DNA from: Tetradesmus obliquus
Taxonomy: Eukaryota > Chlorophyta > Chlorophyceae > Sphaeropleales > Scenedesmaceae
Direction of reading: 5' to 3'
Assembly (NCBI GenBank): GCA_030272155.1
Contig: CP126202.1
Coordinates: 2,046,001 to 2,110,000 of the forward strand
DNA length: 64,000 nucleotides
Made by a program: the position numbers and the translations under genes. The notes beneath the pieces are model-generated. The model was not told the DNA's origin, did no database searches, and saw nothing but the letters and a program-made list of their open reading frames with translations. Below, one piece after another: positions 15,880-27,321 of this stretch; position 1 is the first letter of the stretch; the number at the start of each line of letters is the position of its first letter.

Positions 15880-18162
15880 AGAAGAAGAAGAAGAAGAAGC
15901 AATGAGTTGTGGGGAAGATGCGGCCAGGGAGATGCAGTGGTCGCAGCCTTTGTCATCAGGCTGCTTGGTGATGGTGACACGGGCACCACGCTTGCCTGGC
16001 AGCAGCAGCAGTGGCAACAGCGGCGGCGGCGGCGGCAGCAGCAACATTCAGATGTTTAAGTTGCCAACCATACACTGTGACAGGAACGGCAGAAAATGTC
16101 AGCGAAGGATAAGGCCAGGTAGGTTCAGTGGTCGCAGCCTCTGTCATCCGGCTGTTTGGTTACAGTGACGCGGGCGCCAAGCATGCCAGCAAGTGGTGGC
16201 AGCGGCAGCACCAGCAGCAGCAGCATTGTTGCATGGGGATGTTAATCACAATGCAATGCAGTGGTCGCAGCCGGTGTCATCAGGATCCTTGGTGAGCGTC
16301 ACACAGGCGCCGCGCCGATCTGGCGGCGGCAGCAGCAGCAGTGGCGGCGGCAGTCAAGTGCAGCGGGGCCTGGGTAAACATTCTCTTTGCTCATTCATAA
16401 AGGCAGCAGCTGTACCAGCCAGCCCTAACACGGTGTTACTCAGCAGCCCAAACTCAGCAGCCCAAACTCAGCAGCCCAAACTCTTGTTCACCTTCAGAGG
16501 CGGCATCTGTGCTCTTCAGATCAAACTCAGCAACAGCACCGCCCTTGAGCACCGGCACTACGTTTTCAACAATGCCTGCACATGCAGACCACTGTGCTTG
16601 CACCTGTCGAGCACCCCAAGGCAGCTGCACTATGCATGTCAGAGTCAGCCACACATGCACAGCGCACATCATTCTTGTCTCACCTTCGGAGGCAGCAGCT
16701 GTGCTCTTCAGGTCAAACATGGCAGCAGCACCGTCCTTTGTCACGGGCACCAATGAGCTGTTGTCGCCCTCAAAGGACTCGGCCATGTACACCCTGTCCA
16801 GTGGCTTGGCGTCCCTCATCATGTCCTCATAGTTGGCCTGCAAGCATACAATGAGAGAGGATAGATACATGTGGGTTCTGGCACCATCTTAGATGGTATA
16901 AGCCACAACAGGTTGAACACATGGTCTGACATTTATGATTGCAGACAGCAAGCAGCAGCAAGCAGCAGCAAGCACGATTATAAGGGCATGCCATGTCAAG
17001 ATTGCAAGCGCTGTGTCCAGCGGCTTGGCGTCCCACATCATGTCTTCACATTTGGGCTGTATTTGTGTGTCTGAAAAAGGTTGGTGAACAGGCAAGCAGC
17101 AGACAGCGGCAAGCGGCAACTCATCACAGTAGTGCATTGTCAGAAGATTAGAATGGTGATAGCGGTAGCTGCTGCTTCTTGTGACACACAGCAGTGAGGT
17201 GTGTGCTATGCTGCACTGTGCTGCTGCAGCGATTCTGACTGAACTATGCAGCAACGAAGCTACAAGTTCCGAATGCATGCAGCCGCTGCAGCAGCATGTC
17301 AATGCATATAGCCACCCACCCCTGCCTTGACCAGGCTGGTGAGGTGGCGTCGTGTGCGTGGCAGTGTGTCATGTAACAAAAAAATGACAATTGTAACAGA
17401 CTATAACGCCACATCATTGCATGTAGCCACTCACCCCTGCCTTGACCAGGCTGGTGAGGTGGCGCACTGCATTCCATGACTGGCTCAGCACCGGAGAACC
17501 CACTTGAGCAGCATGTCGAATATGTGTGCGTGCATGCAAGCGTTGGCAGGCACAAGTGAGCCGCAGCCAATGGAGGCATGTGCACACGGCTGATCAACCG
17601 TCAGATGCCAAACATCTTGCTGCAATTTGTAATGGAGAGCCCCTATAAACCGTTTCTCAAGGCTTACAGGCTCGTCCAACAGCATGCAGCCGCTGCTGGA
17701 CTACACAACTGAAGTAGAATGCATCCGTCTTGACAAAGGTGAAGCCAACTTAGATATGCAGTGCACTCATCAGCATGTGATGAAAAACACAATTTTAAAA
17801 TGCTGTGATCACTCACCCCAGCCTTGATCAGCGTGATGTCATCAACCGTGAAGACTGTCCCGGCTGGCACATTTGGTCCACCAAAATCCACCTGCAGCCG
17901 CGCTGACTCCAGACCAGCAGGCGGGACGATGGCTGGCAGTGCGTACAGCTGGTAGCCATTCTACAGCAGCAACCGCAGCATCAGCACCAGCAGCACCAGC
18001 AGCACGGACGGTTGACGAGTGTGCTATCATTGAACTGTGGGATGGTTTGACTAAGATATCTGCGCATGCTGCTGCAGCCATGCTGGATCTGCTATCGCTG
18101 CTGCCAGCTGCAGCAGCCTGCCAGTTGGGTCGAAGGGCTTGCACATTTGGCTGGATCTGGTT

Positions 18163-18226
<64 letters not shown>

Positions 18227-21015
18227 TCAGTGCCGCCGCTACCGCCGCCGCCGCCGCCACCGCCGCTGACGCCGCGTATGAACATTTGGCTGCCGACTTT
18301 GGCCTCAGCAAAAATGTTGTTTGGCATCCCACCTGTACTGCAACAGACGCTGCGCTGCCCTTCACGTACGCGTAGCTGGGTGGTCCAGTGTTCCACGAAA
18401 ACACCACCGGAGCGCCCGGCACACTGCTGCGCAGCAGCACTGCCGCAGAATACGTGTGGTTGGGCTCAAACAGCACTTGCCGACTCAGCAGTTGCACCGA
18501 GTACGTTTCCGGACCCGGCGCGGATACGGAAATCTCCGCGGCGCGCATGCTGCCGAAGGATTGTGCGGTCTTGCTGTTTGGGTTTGCGGTGTTTGACGTC
18601 GCGTCGAAGTCTGCTGTTGCGGCTGCTGGGGAAAGCACAGATAGGCTGAAAGGGTTATCCTGGCCTTGCTCGAAGCTGCTGCTGGCGTTGGCGATCAGCT
18701 CCAGTTCAGGGACCTCCGCATTGACTGTCACCTGCAGTACACACAAGTTGGATAAGCACAGCACATATAGTCAATTGCATATATCGTCAGTAACAGTCCG
18801 ATGATGACAAACCTGGCCTTGCTCAAAGCTGCTGCTGGCATTGGCGACCAGCTCCAGTGCCTAAAACGTATTGAACCAGCAAGATATCTTCATATGCCAC
18901 GGGGATGCGCTGCGTGAAACAGGCAGGGCATCCGCACAGTACGGTTGTTAACTCACACTCTGCATCAGCGGCGCCTGCCAGTACTGAAGTACTCAGCATG
19001 GTGCATGGCTTGCCGTTATGCATAATTTGTTGCATTTGCATATGCGGTGGACTTATCCCGTATTTACGGTGCATGCGTCCTCACCTGCACCTCGTCAAGG
19101 TCAATGGTGCTGTCAGCTGCCGCCCCACCCAGCGCCAGCACCAGGCGGTAAAGTGTGGTGATGCTTGGCGTGAAGTCATCGGCGGCGTATAGCCTGCAGC
19201 ACAATTGTCACAATTGGTGAACTATTGCATGGGCATTGATCAAAGCATCACGGCATGTCAGCACCAGGCGGTACGCTGCCAGCAGCCATCCTGTGGTTCA
19301 GTTGCCGGAGTTGAACAGAAGTTCAGCAGGCACCAGGCGGTACAGTGTGGTGATGCTTGGCGTGAAGTCATCAGCAGCGTACAGCCTGCAGGTACACAAA
19401 CACAGTTGCTTGTCATACGATTGGCATGCATGCTGTTGTCATTGGTTTGTAAGCACCAGGCAGTACAGTGTGGTGATGCTTGGCGTGAAGTCATCGGCAG
19501 CGTACAGCCTGCAGCACAAAGACGTGTCAGCAGCAGACAATACAGTGGTGGCAAAACAGGTAACATCTTCTGTGCTGTACCGATCGATCGGTACCTGTGA
19601 CCTGTGCCACATGCTGCATGGTATGCATGGCTCAACGAAACGGCATGAATGGCGATTGGGCATGGCTGAAGTGTGTCCTTTTCCTGCCATATGGGTCCAT
19701 GCATACCATGCAGCATGTGGCACAGGTCACATGCACATGTCAAGGTTGCTTGATTGACATGTCAAGCCCAATGCCAGGCGCAGTTGGAGGCCTCGAATTT
19801 GAGCCAGCAGAATACTCCGGCCGCCACAAGTAAGTATTTTCATCATGCAAACAACCGCATGTGCTTACCTGTACTCGCCACGTGGCACCGCCAGGGGCGT
19901 CCTGAAGCCAGTGGCGAAGCTGCTGGGGTGGTAGGCCCACTGCAGGCCTCCCGCTGTCCTGCTCTGACTTCTAATGCATGGGTCTGGCTTCTCAGCACAA
20001 ATACCACATACAACATCTGAAGAACACCTGGCCAGCATGCAACGAGCAAAACTCTGCACCCATTGAAAGTAACTGTGTTTCTGTTTGGATGTGTTGCACA
20101 CACTCGCCTGAACTCAGTTCGAGGCGAGTCGCCGCGTGGCGCCGTCAGGGCAGTCCTGAAGCCAGTGGCGAAGCTGCTGGGGTGGTAGGCCCACTGCAGG
20201 CTGGCGTTGAGTGGCTTGCTGCTGCGCAGGCGCAGCGACGCCCTGCAGCAGGCGGCACAGCAGCAGCGCAAGGGTGTGGTAAACGTTTGCAGGCAGATTG
20301 GCGCTTGCAACATATGCCAACGTGCACCATGCATGAGCAGCATCATCAGCAGCACTTCAGCACCTAACACAAGCTACAAGCAGCGCGGACTGCCCTACAC
20401 ACAGCACATGTACAGCAATGCACAGTGTGCGGCACACCAGCACCACCACCAGCAGCAGCAGCAGCAGCAGCAGCGGCTCACTTGTATGTCCTGCCAGCCA
20501 CCAATGGAAATCCAGGGCTCAGCAGCTGCACATCCATCTCATTGGCTGCCTTGCTTTTCTTGTTTATGCGGGCGCCTTTGCTGCCTGAATAAACAGCAGC
20601 ACTGCTGCCCAGGTCTGCTGCAGCAGCATCTTTCGGGACTGCTGCAACTGACCAGCCTGCAGGACGTTTGCGGCACATGCCGCGGGGCGGTCAACGCAAC
20701 AACTCAGTGCAACTTGAGAGTTTGACTGTATTGAAGACTGGTGCTGCTACAACTGCAATGGAAACAGCAGTGAAAGGGCTGGTCACCGGCTTCACCACAA
20801 TCGGCTGGTGTGTTGAAGGGTGTGTTGGTTGGAGGTTGCCGCAACCTTGGGCCGAGCCAAGCATGCTGTCTGAACAGCAGCAGAGTGCAGAAATCACCTG
20901 CAGGAGGCCCGTCGCCTTCGAAACCTGTGCTCAGCTCATTTACAGTCACCTCAGCTGCTGCAAAGGCCATCGCAGCAGCTACAGCCAGCACCACGAGTGC
21001 TGCCCGCCTCGCCAT
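14803..21015 (-). CDS. Secreted protein with four CBM4/9-like (galactose-binding-like) modules
   Basis: Model: complement(14803-15647, 16684-16837, 17817-17960, 18333-18731, 19085-19193, 20108-20242, 20482-20656, 20898-21015), frame consistent, 692 aa. A clear signal peptide (MARRAALVVLAVAAAMAFAA) is followed by four similar beta-sandwich-type modules, roughly residues 22-180, 181-360, 361-545 and 546-692. Each runs from an SFE-G start, through a GW or SQ strand and an L-aG-tYt strand, to an ending like FTVDDITL, FDVDNIVMT or VFVDDIIA. This is the pattern of carbohydrate-binding modules of families 4, 9 and 22. No glycoside hydrolase domain is present, so a cell-wall or matrix binding role is inferred. 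Module 3 has a GCDHC cysteine pair. The third exon needs a GC donor. The internal exon choice is the least certain of the larger models because alternative copies exist. Confidence 0.75.
15729..16322 (-). repeat. Four echoes of the CBM-like gene's last-exon 5' edge
   Basis: Copies at about 15729-15799, 15918-15997, 16111-16187 and 16258-16322 repeat the start of the terminal exon (GARVTVxKQPDDxGCDHCxSL), upstream of the true exon in transcript order. CAG-rich tracts separate them. The 16111 copy carries a stop after CDH; the others are mostly open. Confidence 0.92.
18163..18225 (+). repeat. (CAG)n microsatellite, about 21 units
   Basis: Pure trinucleotide tract in an intron of the CBM-like gene, reading CTG on the transcribed strand. 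It is followed by a short GCC/CCG-rich stretch. Confidence 0.95.
19596..19731. repeat. Perfect 35-bp inverted repeat with a 66-bp loop
   Basis: Left arm 19596-19630 and right arm 19697-19731 are exact reverse complements over 35 bp (start TGTGACCTGTGCCACATGCT). Just upstream, the sequence around 19577-19594 is itself a palindrome centred on GATCGATC. The element lies in an intron of the CBM-like gene. It could be a small hairpin element or a MITE remnant; no target-site duplication is obvious. Confidence 0.9.
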
Positions 21016-21852
21016 AACTCACACACGCGCTGCACGTTTGAAGTGTTGGTTGTATTTCTGCAGCAGTCAGTCTCTCAAATGTATCAAGTGAAAGCTTTCT
21101 TTTGCGTTGGTTTGGCAACTGCGCGCAGTTCGCATAAAGACTGAAGGCTGCCAGGCTTGCCATCGTTGCCGCCTCGGGCAGTCGAAGGAGATTGGCTTCT
21201 TGATCGGCACGATAACACAAATCAAGAACGTCATCTGCGACAATAAGAAGGTATCTTCAACTTATTTCGTAGTCGCAGGACGCAGCGTAATGCAGTGATG
21301 CACTGCGCCGGATAGGCGCACCAACACCAACCGCCAAACCGCCTGTCTGCAAATCGTACGCTGCTGCTGTAGTTGCCCTGCCTGACGCAGGAGTGAACCA
21401 CGTTAAACTCAAAAGCACAAGCCGTAGTTTATTACAAGAAGCATGTCGAAGAGCAGTCACGCCATGTGCAGTTGCAAGCACAACTCCAGAGCTGGCAGCA
21501 CAGCAGAAAGCCGGCTGCGGCCAGGCAGGCATTGCTCCCAAACGGCAAGTATCATCACCGCCATCATTTTGCTAAGCCAAAGCAACGTTGCCACACGGCG
21601 ACCGGCATGATGATGCAGCATCAAATCACATCGAAGGCATCGTCTCAATTTGATCGTTGCAATAACGAAGACGCACACTCATCAACATCTGAGCAGGACG
21701 CTGCAGATACAGCTGCACTGCAAGAAGAGCACCTGCAGCTGCAGCATGCTACTGGCAGCTGCCAGCTTATCTGCAGACAAGCACCCGCACCATCTGAGTG
21801 CGGTATCTAGCCCCAACAGATCAGGCACATGGCCTCGGCGCAGCAGAAGGCT
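21016..21852. other. Intergenic region between the CBM-like and MRG genes
   Basis: Holds the promoter side of the CBM-like gene and the 3' flank of the MRG gene, both on the minus strand. No coding exon recognised. Confidence 0.5.
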
Positions 21853-22335
21853 TCACCGCATGGCCTGCTGCTGCTGCTTGCTTGCAGGGTGCCCCCAGGC
21901 GCCACCCTGCAGCCCAACGCCTGCTGCTGGCCCAGCAGCAAAGCTGGAGAAGGGCACGTACTCCGAGAGTGGTGCGAAGATCTTGGCTGCCTGGTGCTGC
22001 AGGTAGACCAGCACGTCCTCCATGCGCTGCAGCAGCAGCTGCAGCTGCTCCTCAGGCGCGCCTACATCAGAATGCAGCAGCAGCAGTGTTGCCAGTGATT
22101 ATATTCATATATGGCTTCAGAAAGGTTGCGAAAGACCACCACGTCCTCCATGCGCTGCAGCACCAGCTGCAGCTGCTCCTCAGGCGCACCTACTGCAGCA
22201 GCAGCAGCAGCAGCAGCAGCAGTGTTGTCAGTAACTATATTCACATAAGGCTTCAGTAGGGTTGAAGTACACCAGCACATCCTCCATGCGCTGCAGCAGA
22301 AGCTGAAGCTGCTCCTCAGGCGCGCCTATGACAGC

Positions 22336-22393
<58 letters not shown>

Positions 22394-22508
22394 GTTGTCA
22401 GTGATTTCATGTCCACATGGCTTCAGTAGGCTTGCAAAATACCAGCACATCCTCCATGCGCTGCAGCAGCAGCTGCAGCTGCTCCCCAAGCGCACCTGAG
22501 GCGACAAG

Positions 22509-22555
<47 letters not shown>

Positions 22556-24322
22556 GCAGCCGCCGCGCAAACGTCAGCGAGCGTAAGCATCTAAGCGTGT
22601 CAGGCGGCGCAAGCTGCAAGCTAGCAGCAGCCGCAGCTGCTCTGCGGGCGCACCTGAGTCAAAAAGAGCTGCATATTAGGCAGCAAAGCACAAGATGTCA
22701 GAGAGCAAGGCAACACCAAACCTGGATCAGCAGCAACTGTACAGAGCAGCCAGCAGAGCGCACAACCCACAATGCTCACCTGTGGGTGGCAGCAGCTCGG
22801 GCAGCTTCACAAACAGCCGTGGCAGGTGCCGGCTGTCGATTGTCACATCATTATGTTTGTTGTTGTTTCTCATTGCGTCGGTTAGTGCTTTCAGATACAC
22901 GGCTTCTCACCTGTGGGTGGCAGCAGCTCGGGCAGCTTGACAAACAGCCGCAGCAGGTGCTCCGCGCCATACACCGCACTGGGCGTCTGCCCGGCTGCCA
23001 GCGCCTGATGCATGTGCACACAGCAGCAGCAGCAGCAGCGGCAGCAGCAGCAGCAGTGGGGGCGGAGGTTGGCAGCGAACACAACACCATTGTTTTGCTG
23101 GCACGCGAGATACGTAGGCCCAACCGCTATGTCACAGGGCTGTGCATTGGTGCAAAGTTGGTGTGGTGGTGTGACAGCTGCTAAAAGGCAAGTTTGCCGA
23201 TGGACCAACTACGCAACTTGAAACATATGTATGACAGCAGTGGTATGTTGCGTGTTCATGTCTGCTGTGTTATCGTCCCAGGGCCGCACCTGCTGCGCCT
23301 GCTGTCGCTCCGGCCTGTACAGCAGGCACTGGTACAGCGCCTTGTCAAAGTACACCTGTGTAGCAGCAGCGGCAGCAGCAGCAGCAGCAGCAGCAGCGCT
23401 AAGATCATATGTTTGCTGCGGCTGTTATGTGTAGTATCGGCAGTTGCTGTGTGGCTAGCGTCACCGTATACACACCATGCAATTGCAGGCCCTTGGTACA
23501 CCCTGCACCCTATCCTTGCACCCACATTTAATCTATTTGCTATTGAGGACGTCCCATTGTGCCACCATGTCTGTGCGCTGTCAAGCGCCTGCAGGCCCAT
23601 CACAACATCCTCTTCCGCCGCTGCCTCGCCCTGCTTCTCCCGCACATACGCCACATAGCCTTGCACTGTGCTGCCCTCGTCATGCCCTGGCACAAACAAC
23701 ACGCCACCTACCTCGACCCAGCCTGCAATAGCTGCAACCTGCACTCTATCCTTGCACCTGCTGCAACCGTCAATCGCCAAACAGTCTGCGGACACGCACC
23801 TGCAGGCCCATTACTATGTCCTCCTCAGCTGCTGACTCTCCCTGCTTCTCCCGCACATACACCACATAGCCTTGCAGGATCTGAGCCACATTCGGCCGCC
23901 GCGGCAGCGCCACTGTGCGGCCTTCATCATGCATTGCATCATATTGGTCCAGCAGCTGCTTCTGCAGCGCGGCAGGGAGCTCCAATGCTAGCTGCACCTC
24001 TGCAGGTTCAGGGCCTGCAGCAATAACAAGCAGGGATGCATTTGGTGTTGAAAAAGACACGGTGCAGCTGCTTCTGCAGCGCTTCGGGGAGCTCCAGCGC
24101 CAGCTGCACCTCTGCTGGCTCGGGGCCGGCAGCAGCATTGCTGATTGTGAGGTGCACAACGAAGTGACGCTGAGGTGCACAACAAGGTGACTGTGAGGTG
24201 CACAACAAGGCATGCATGAGGCCCCTGGGCGTCCCGCGTCACAAAAAAAACACAGCTGCGGGCGGCAGCAGCAAAACAGCCTGGAACCCAAAAGCAGCAG
24301 CAGTTCCAGCCTCGACCAGATC

Positions 24323-24354
<32 letters not shown>

Positions 24355-24520
24355 GCACCTGCAGGGTCGCCAGGCTTGCGCTGCCGCTGCACAGTCAGCC
24401 CATTCTTGGCCTGCTTGCGCCCAGGAACTGCTGCTCCTGCCGCTACTGCTGTTGCCGCTGCTGCTGCTGCTGCGGCGCTGCCACCTATGCCTGCAGCTGC
24501 ACCACCAGCAGGCGGCCCGC

Positions 24521-24554
<34 letters not shown>

Positions 24555-24706
24555 ACTGCTGCTGCGGGGGCCTGCTGCGTCTGCTGCTGCTGTGGGTGGT
24601 GGCGCTGCTGCTGGTTGTGACTTGCTGCTGCTACCAGATGCGGGTGCCCTGCGTAGTCCTGTCTCCTCTACCCATTCATCCCACTTCTTGTTCCAGCCTG
24701 CAATTT

Positions 24707-24758
<52 letters not shown>

Positions 24759-25199
24759 AAGTAGCAGCAGCAGCAGCAGCAGCAGTCGAAATAGCAGTGG
24801 CAGTCAAAGTAGTGGAGTAGAGTGGCGCCCTGCGCAGTCCTGTCTCCTCTACCCATTCATCCCACTGCTTGTTCCAGCCTGCAGTTTACAGCAGCAGCAG
24901 CAGCAGTAGAAGTAGAACTTGAATTGCGGCAACACAGTTGTGCGGCCTTCATGGCATGTGCTGCATGTCAGCCCATCCTCGCGCTTGGCTGCTTTCAGCA
25001 CCTCAAATTCCACCAGCAGATTTCCTGACAATATCAAAATGCACCTCTACAAGCTCAAAATCGCACCTGTGTAGTGCAGCAGGTAGTACCACAGCCCATC
25101 CTCGCGCTTTGCTGCTTTCAGAACCTTTGCCTCGTAGAACTTGTCTGTGTGGGGCACCAGCACCTTCTCGTTCAGGGCAAAAGGGCCTGAGTCTGCCAT
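21853..25199 (-). CDS. MRG15: MRG15/EAF3-family chromatin protein (chromo-barrel plus MRG domain)
   Basis: Reader of methylated histone H3K36 that serves as a subunit of NuA4-type acetyltransferase and Sin3-type deacetylase complexes in other eukaryotes; nuclear. Model: complement(21853-22061, 22911-23004, 23290-23355, 23800-23999, 24359-24697, 25067-25199), all phases consistent, 346 aa. Residues 1-65 form the chromo-barrel (FALNEKVLVPHTDKFYEAKV, then GLWYYLLHYTGWNKxWDEWV with its aromatic cage). Residues of about 66-157 are a low-complexity Ala/Gly/Pro/Ser linker. From about 158 is the MRG domain (LALELPAALQKQLLDQYD, RPNVAQILQGYVVYVREKQG, KALYQCLLYRPERQQ, VYGAEHLLRLFVKLPELLPP, RMEDVLVYLQHQAAKIFAP). 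The C-terminus ends in a short Q-rich tail. Exon echoes are present throughout. Confidence 0.93.
22136..22655 (-). repeat. Four echoes of the MRG last-exon 5' edge interleaved with CAG tracts
   Basis: Copies at about 22136-22192, 22258-22330, 22430-22500 and 22615-22655 repeat the start of the terminal exon (GAPEEQLQLLLQRMEDVLV). Each lies next to a CAG/CTG microsatellite (for example about 22340-22392 and 22510-22556). The pattern suggests that the microsatellite and exon edge duplicate as one unit. Confidence 0.92.
22778..25025 (-). repeat. Other MRG exon echoes
   Basis: 22778-22830 copies the 3' edge LPELLPPTG. 23580-23670 copies the 3' edge of the first MRG exon (GYVAYVREKQGEAAAEEDVVMGLQ region). 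24040-24140 copies its 5' edge (EVQLALELPEALQKQL). 24820-24885 copies the GWNKQWDEWVEETGLRRAP edge. 24960-25025 copies the chromo exon 3' edge (EVLKAAKREDGL). Confidence 0.85.
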
Positions 25200-26861
25200 G
25201 CTTGCTGAATCCTGCTGCTACAGCTACAGCTGTTGCTACAGCTACAGCTGCTGCTGCCTGCTGTTGGTGCTGTGTTGCTGCTGCAGCAGCAGTTGTACAG
25301 CTGCTGCCTGCCGGTAACCTGGACTGCAGGAGCAGCAGCAACGCGGTATGTTTAGCATATCAGGAGTGCTAAAAGTATCTAGATGCAGTGTGCAACCTAC
25401 GGAGGTTGCAAGATGTTTAGGAGGAAACAGAAAGCAAACAGGTGAACAGCAGCAAGCAAACTGAACAGGGCTCCATGCACTCGGAAAAGCAAGCGCAGGC
25501 CGCGCACGCACCCAGGAGACGTTCTTTCGGAATTCCAAAAGCTATTTGTTTATGTTGGCGGTCTCATGCGCTGGGGCTGGTGCTTTCAGAGCCCGCTGTT
25601 AGGTTAGCCTGCAGTCCTGCTGCTGCACCACTAGCTCTCCCAGCCCCAACGCCCTGCTGCCCCGGTCAAACGACTTGAATTTAGATCTAATATTGATTAG
25701 TCGGTTTCAGAAGGTATTGGCTTATGATGCGCTAGCAAAGGCTAGGGGATGTCGTGCTGATGTCACCGAGTCGAACCAAGCACACCAAGCGGAACGCTCG
25801 TAATAATGAATTGATTCGGGACTCACGAAAGAGTGCTGTACTCCCTCAAGCACCTTTGGTTTCTCTGCGGGCATCGGGTGGTTGGTAAACCGCTTGTGAC
25901 AGCATTCAACTTTCAAATTTGGCAACACACCTGCCAAGTTCTAACCACCAGTCCAGGTGCAGCTGCTACGGCTCAAACACCACAAATATGCTCTTGGAAA
26001 CATACACATGTCGTGTGGCGTATTCTGAATAAGGCCTGACAGGCCCTTACGCATGCCACTGGCATGTGAAAGCCTGACATCCAAGTCAATCTTAGTCCAG
26101 TACTATGGGTTGCAGGAAAGACATTGCATATCGTTTTAGTCCAGGGAGTCTCAGCTGCACACACTGCCAACAGACAACTGCATGCTGCGAAAGGACCGAA
26201 ACACCTGTCTGGTGCATAGCCAACGGCCCATGTGCACACCATCTGCTGTAAGCATCACACTGTGACAGCAGGCCACGGCAGCGAGAAGCATTGTAGACAC
26301 TGACAAGCTGCTACTGCTGCTCCACACACGCCCTGGAACGCCACAAGGTAAAAGCGACGCAGAGCCATGGGAGGAGACAATGCTCTCAAATATGGGGATG
26401 CACTATGACCTAAGCAATGGGCCCATGTGGTGTCAGTGGTTGGCTTGGGCTGCCTCACGCCAGCTGGCCACGTATGATTCAAAATAACATGCTCAAGGTA
26501 TAAAAGCTTAACCAAAAAAATAACCATGATACGGGGCAAGGCAGTCGACAGCCAATAAGCCTTGACTCCAGCCAGTGCTACTACTTACTAGCGCACGGCA
26601 TAGCCAGCGCCAGCGAGCGCCGTTACAGTCCAATACATTGTACAGTGCCATACAACCTCCAAACTCAAACTGAGCATGCGTACCACTGATCCTAATGCGC
26701 ATGCACTGCATCTGGCGGATCCCCTCCTGGTGCAGCAACACCGCTGAGCAGCCAGCAGCAACAACAGCAGCTCCAGCTGCAACAGCTCAAATGAGCCCCA
26801 GCTGACACAATGCACACACATGCTCTGTGCGCGCACACACCAAAACATCCTCCTAGTGCCC
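25200..26861. other. Intergenic region: MRG promoter side and lipase-like gene 3' flank
   Basis: No coding exon recognised in about 1.6 kb. The proximal part upstream of 25199 should hold the MRG promoter; no clear motif was found. 26862-26940 holds an echo of the lipase-like gene's last-exon end. Confidence 0.5.
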
Positions 26862-26940
26862 ACCAAAGGCCAGCTGCATTGCTCCTCCCCTGCCACCCAT
26901 CCTCCCGCCAGCCGCCTCCCCTTCATCCACCTCCAAATAC
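26862..26940 (-). repeat. Echo of the lipase-like gene's terminal edge
   Basis: Repeats the last about 25 codons including VDEGEAAGGRMGGRGGAMQL and a TAG stop, about 120 bp downstream of the true stop. It parallels the terminal-exon copies of ProA. Confidence 0.85.
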
Positions 26941-26982
26941 AAACATAGATCCACCCACCAACAGAACAACCCCACCCGCTGT

Positions 26983-27289
26983 TTAGTGCCCGCCAAAAGC
27001 CAGCTGCATTGCGCCTCCCCTGCCGCCCTTCCTAGCACCAGCAGCTGCTGCCTCCTCTTCATCCACATCCATAGCCGATGGAGCAAACCCTAAACCCTGC
27101 TGCCGCCCACCCAAAACCACACCAGCCTGCTGAACCCCACCGGCCCTAAACCCTGCGGAGTCATCAGCATCTGCCCACCCAGGCTCCACAAGAAGCCAGT
27201 CCCCAACACCAGCAGCAGCAGCGGCACTGCTGCCAGCGACACCAACATGTACACCTCCGTGAGTTGCTGCTGCTGCTGCTGGCAGCCCC

Positions 27290-27321
<32 letters not shown>

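Larger units (their letters stand above)
16492..19958 (-). repeat. Further echoes within CBM-like gene introns
   Basis: Copies of exon edges near 16492-16562 (3' edge, GAVAEFDLKSTDAASE), 17000-17058 (DAKPLDT), 17310-17350 and 17425-17470 (HLTSLVKAG), 18800-18860 (LELVANASSSFEQGQ), 19326-19391 and 19452-19512 (YAADDFTPSITTLYxLV), and 19868-19958 (LQWAYHPSSFATGFRTPL). The last ends at a GT donor, whereas the chosen exon needs a GC donor, so this copy may be the one used in some transcripts. Confidence 0.82.
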
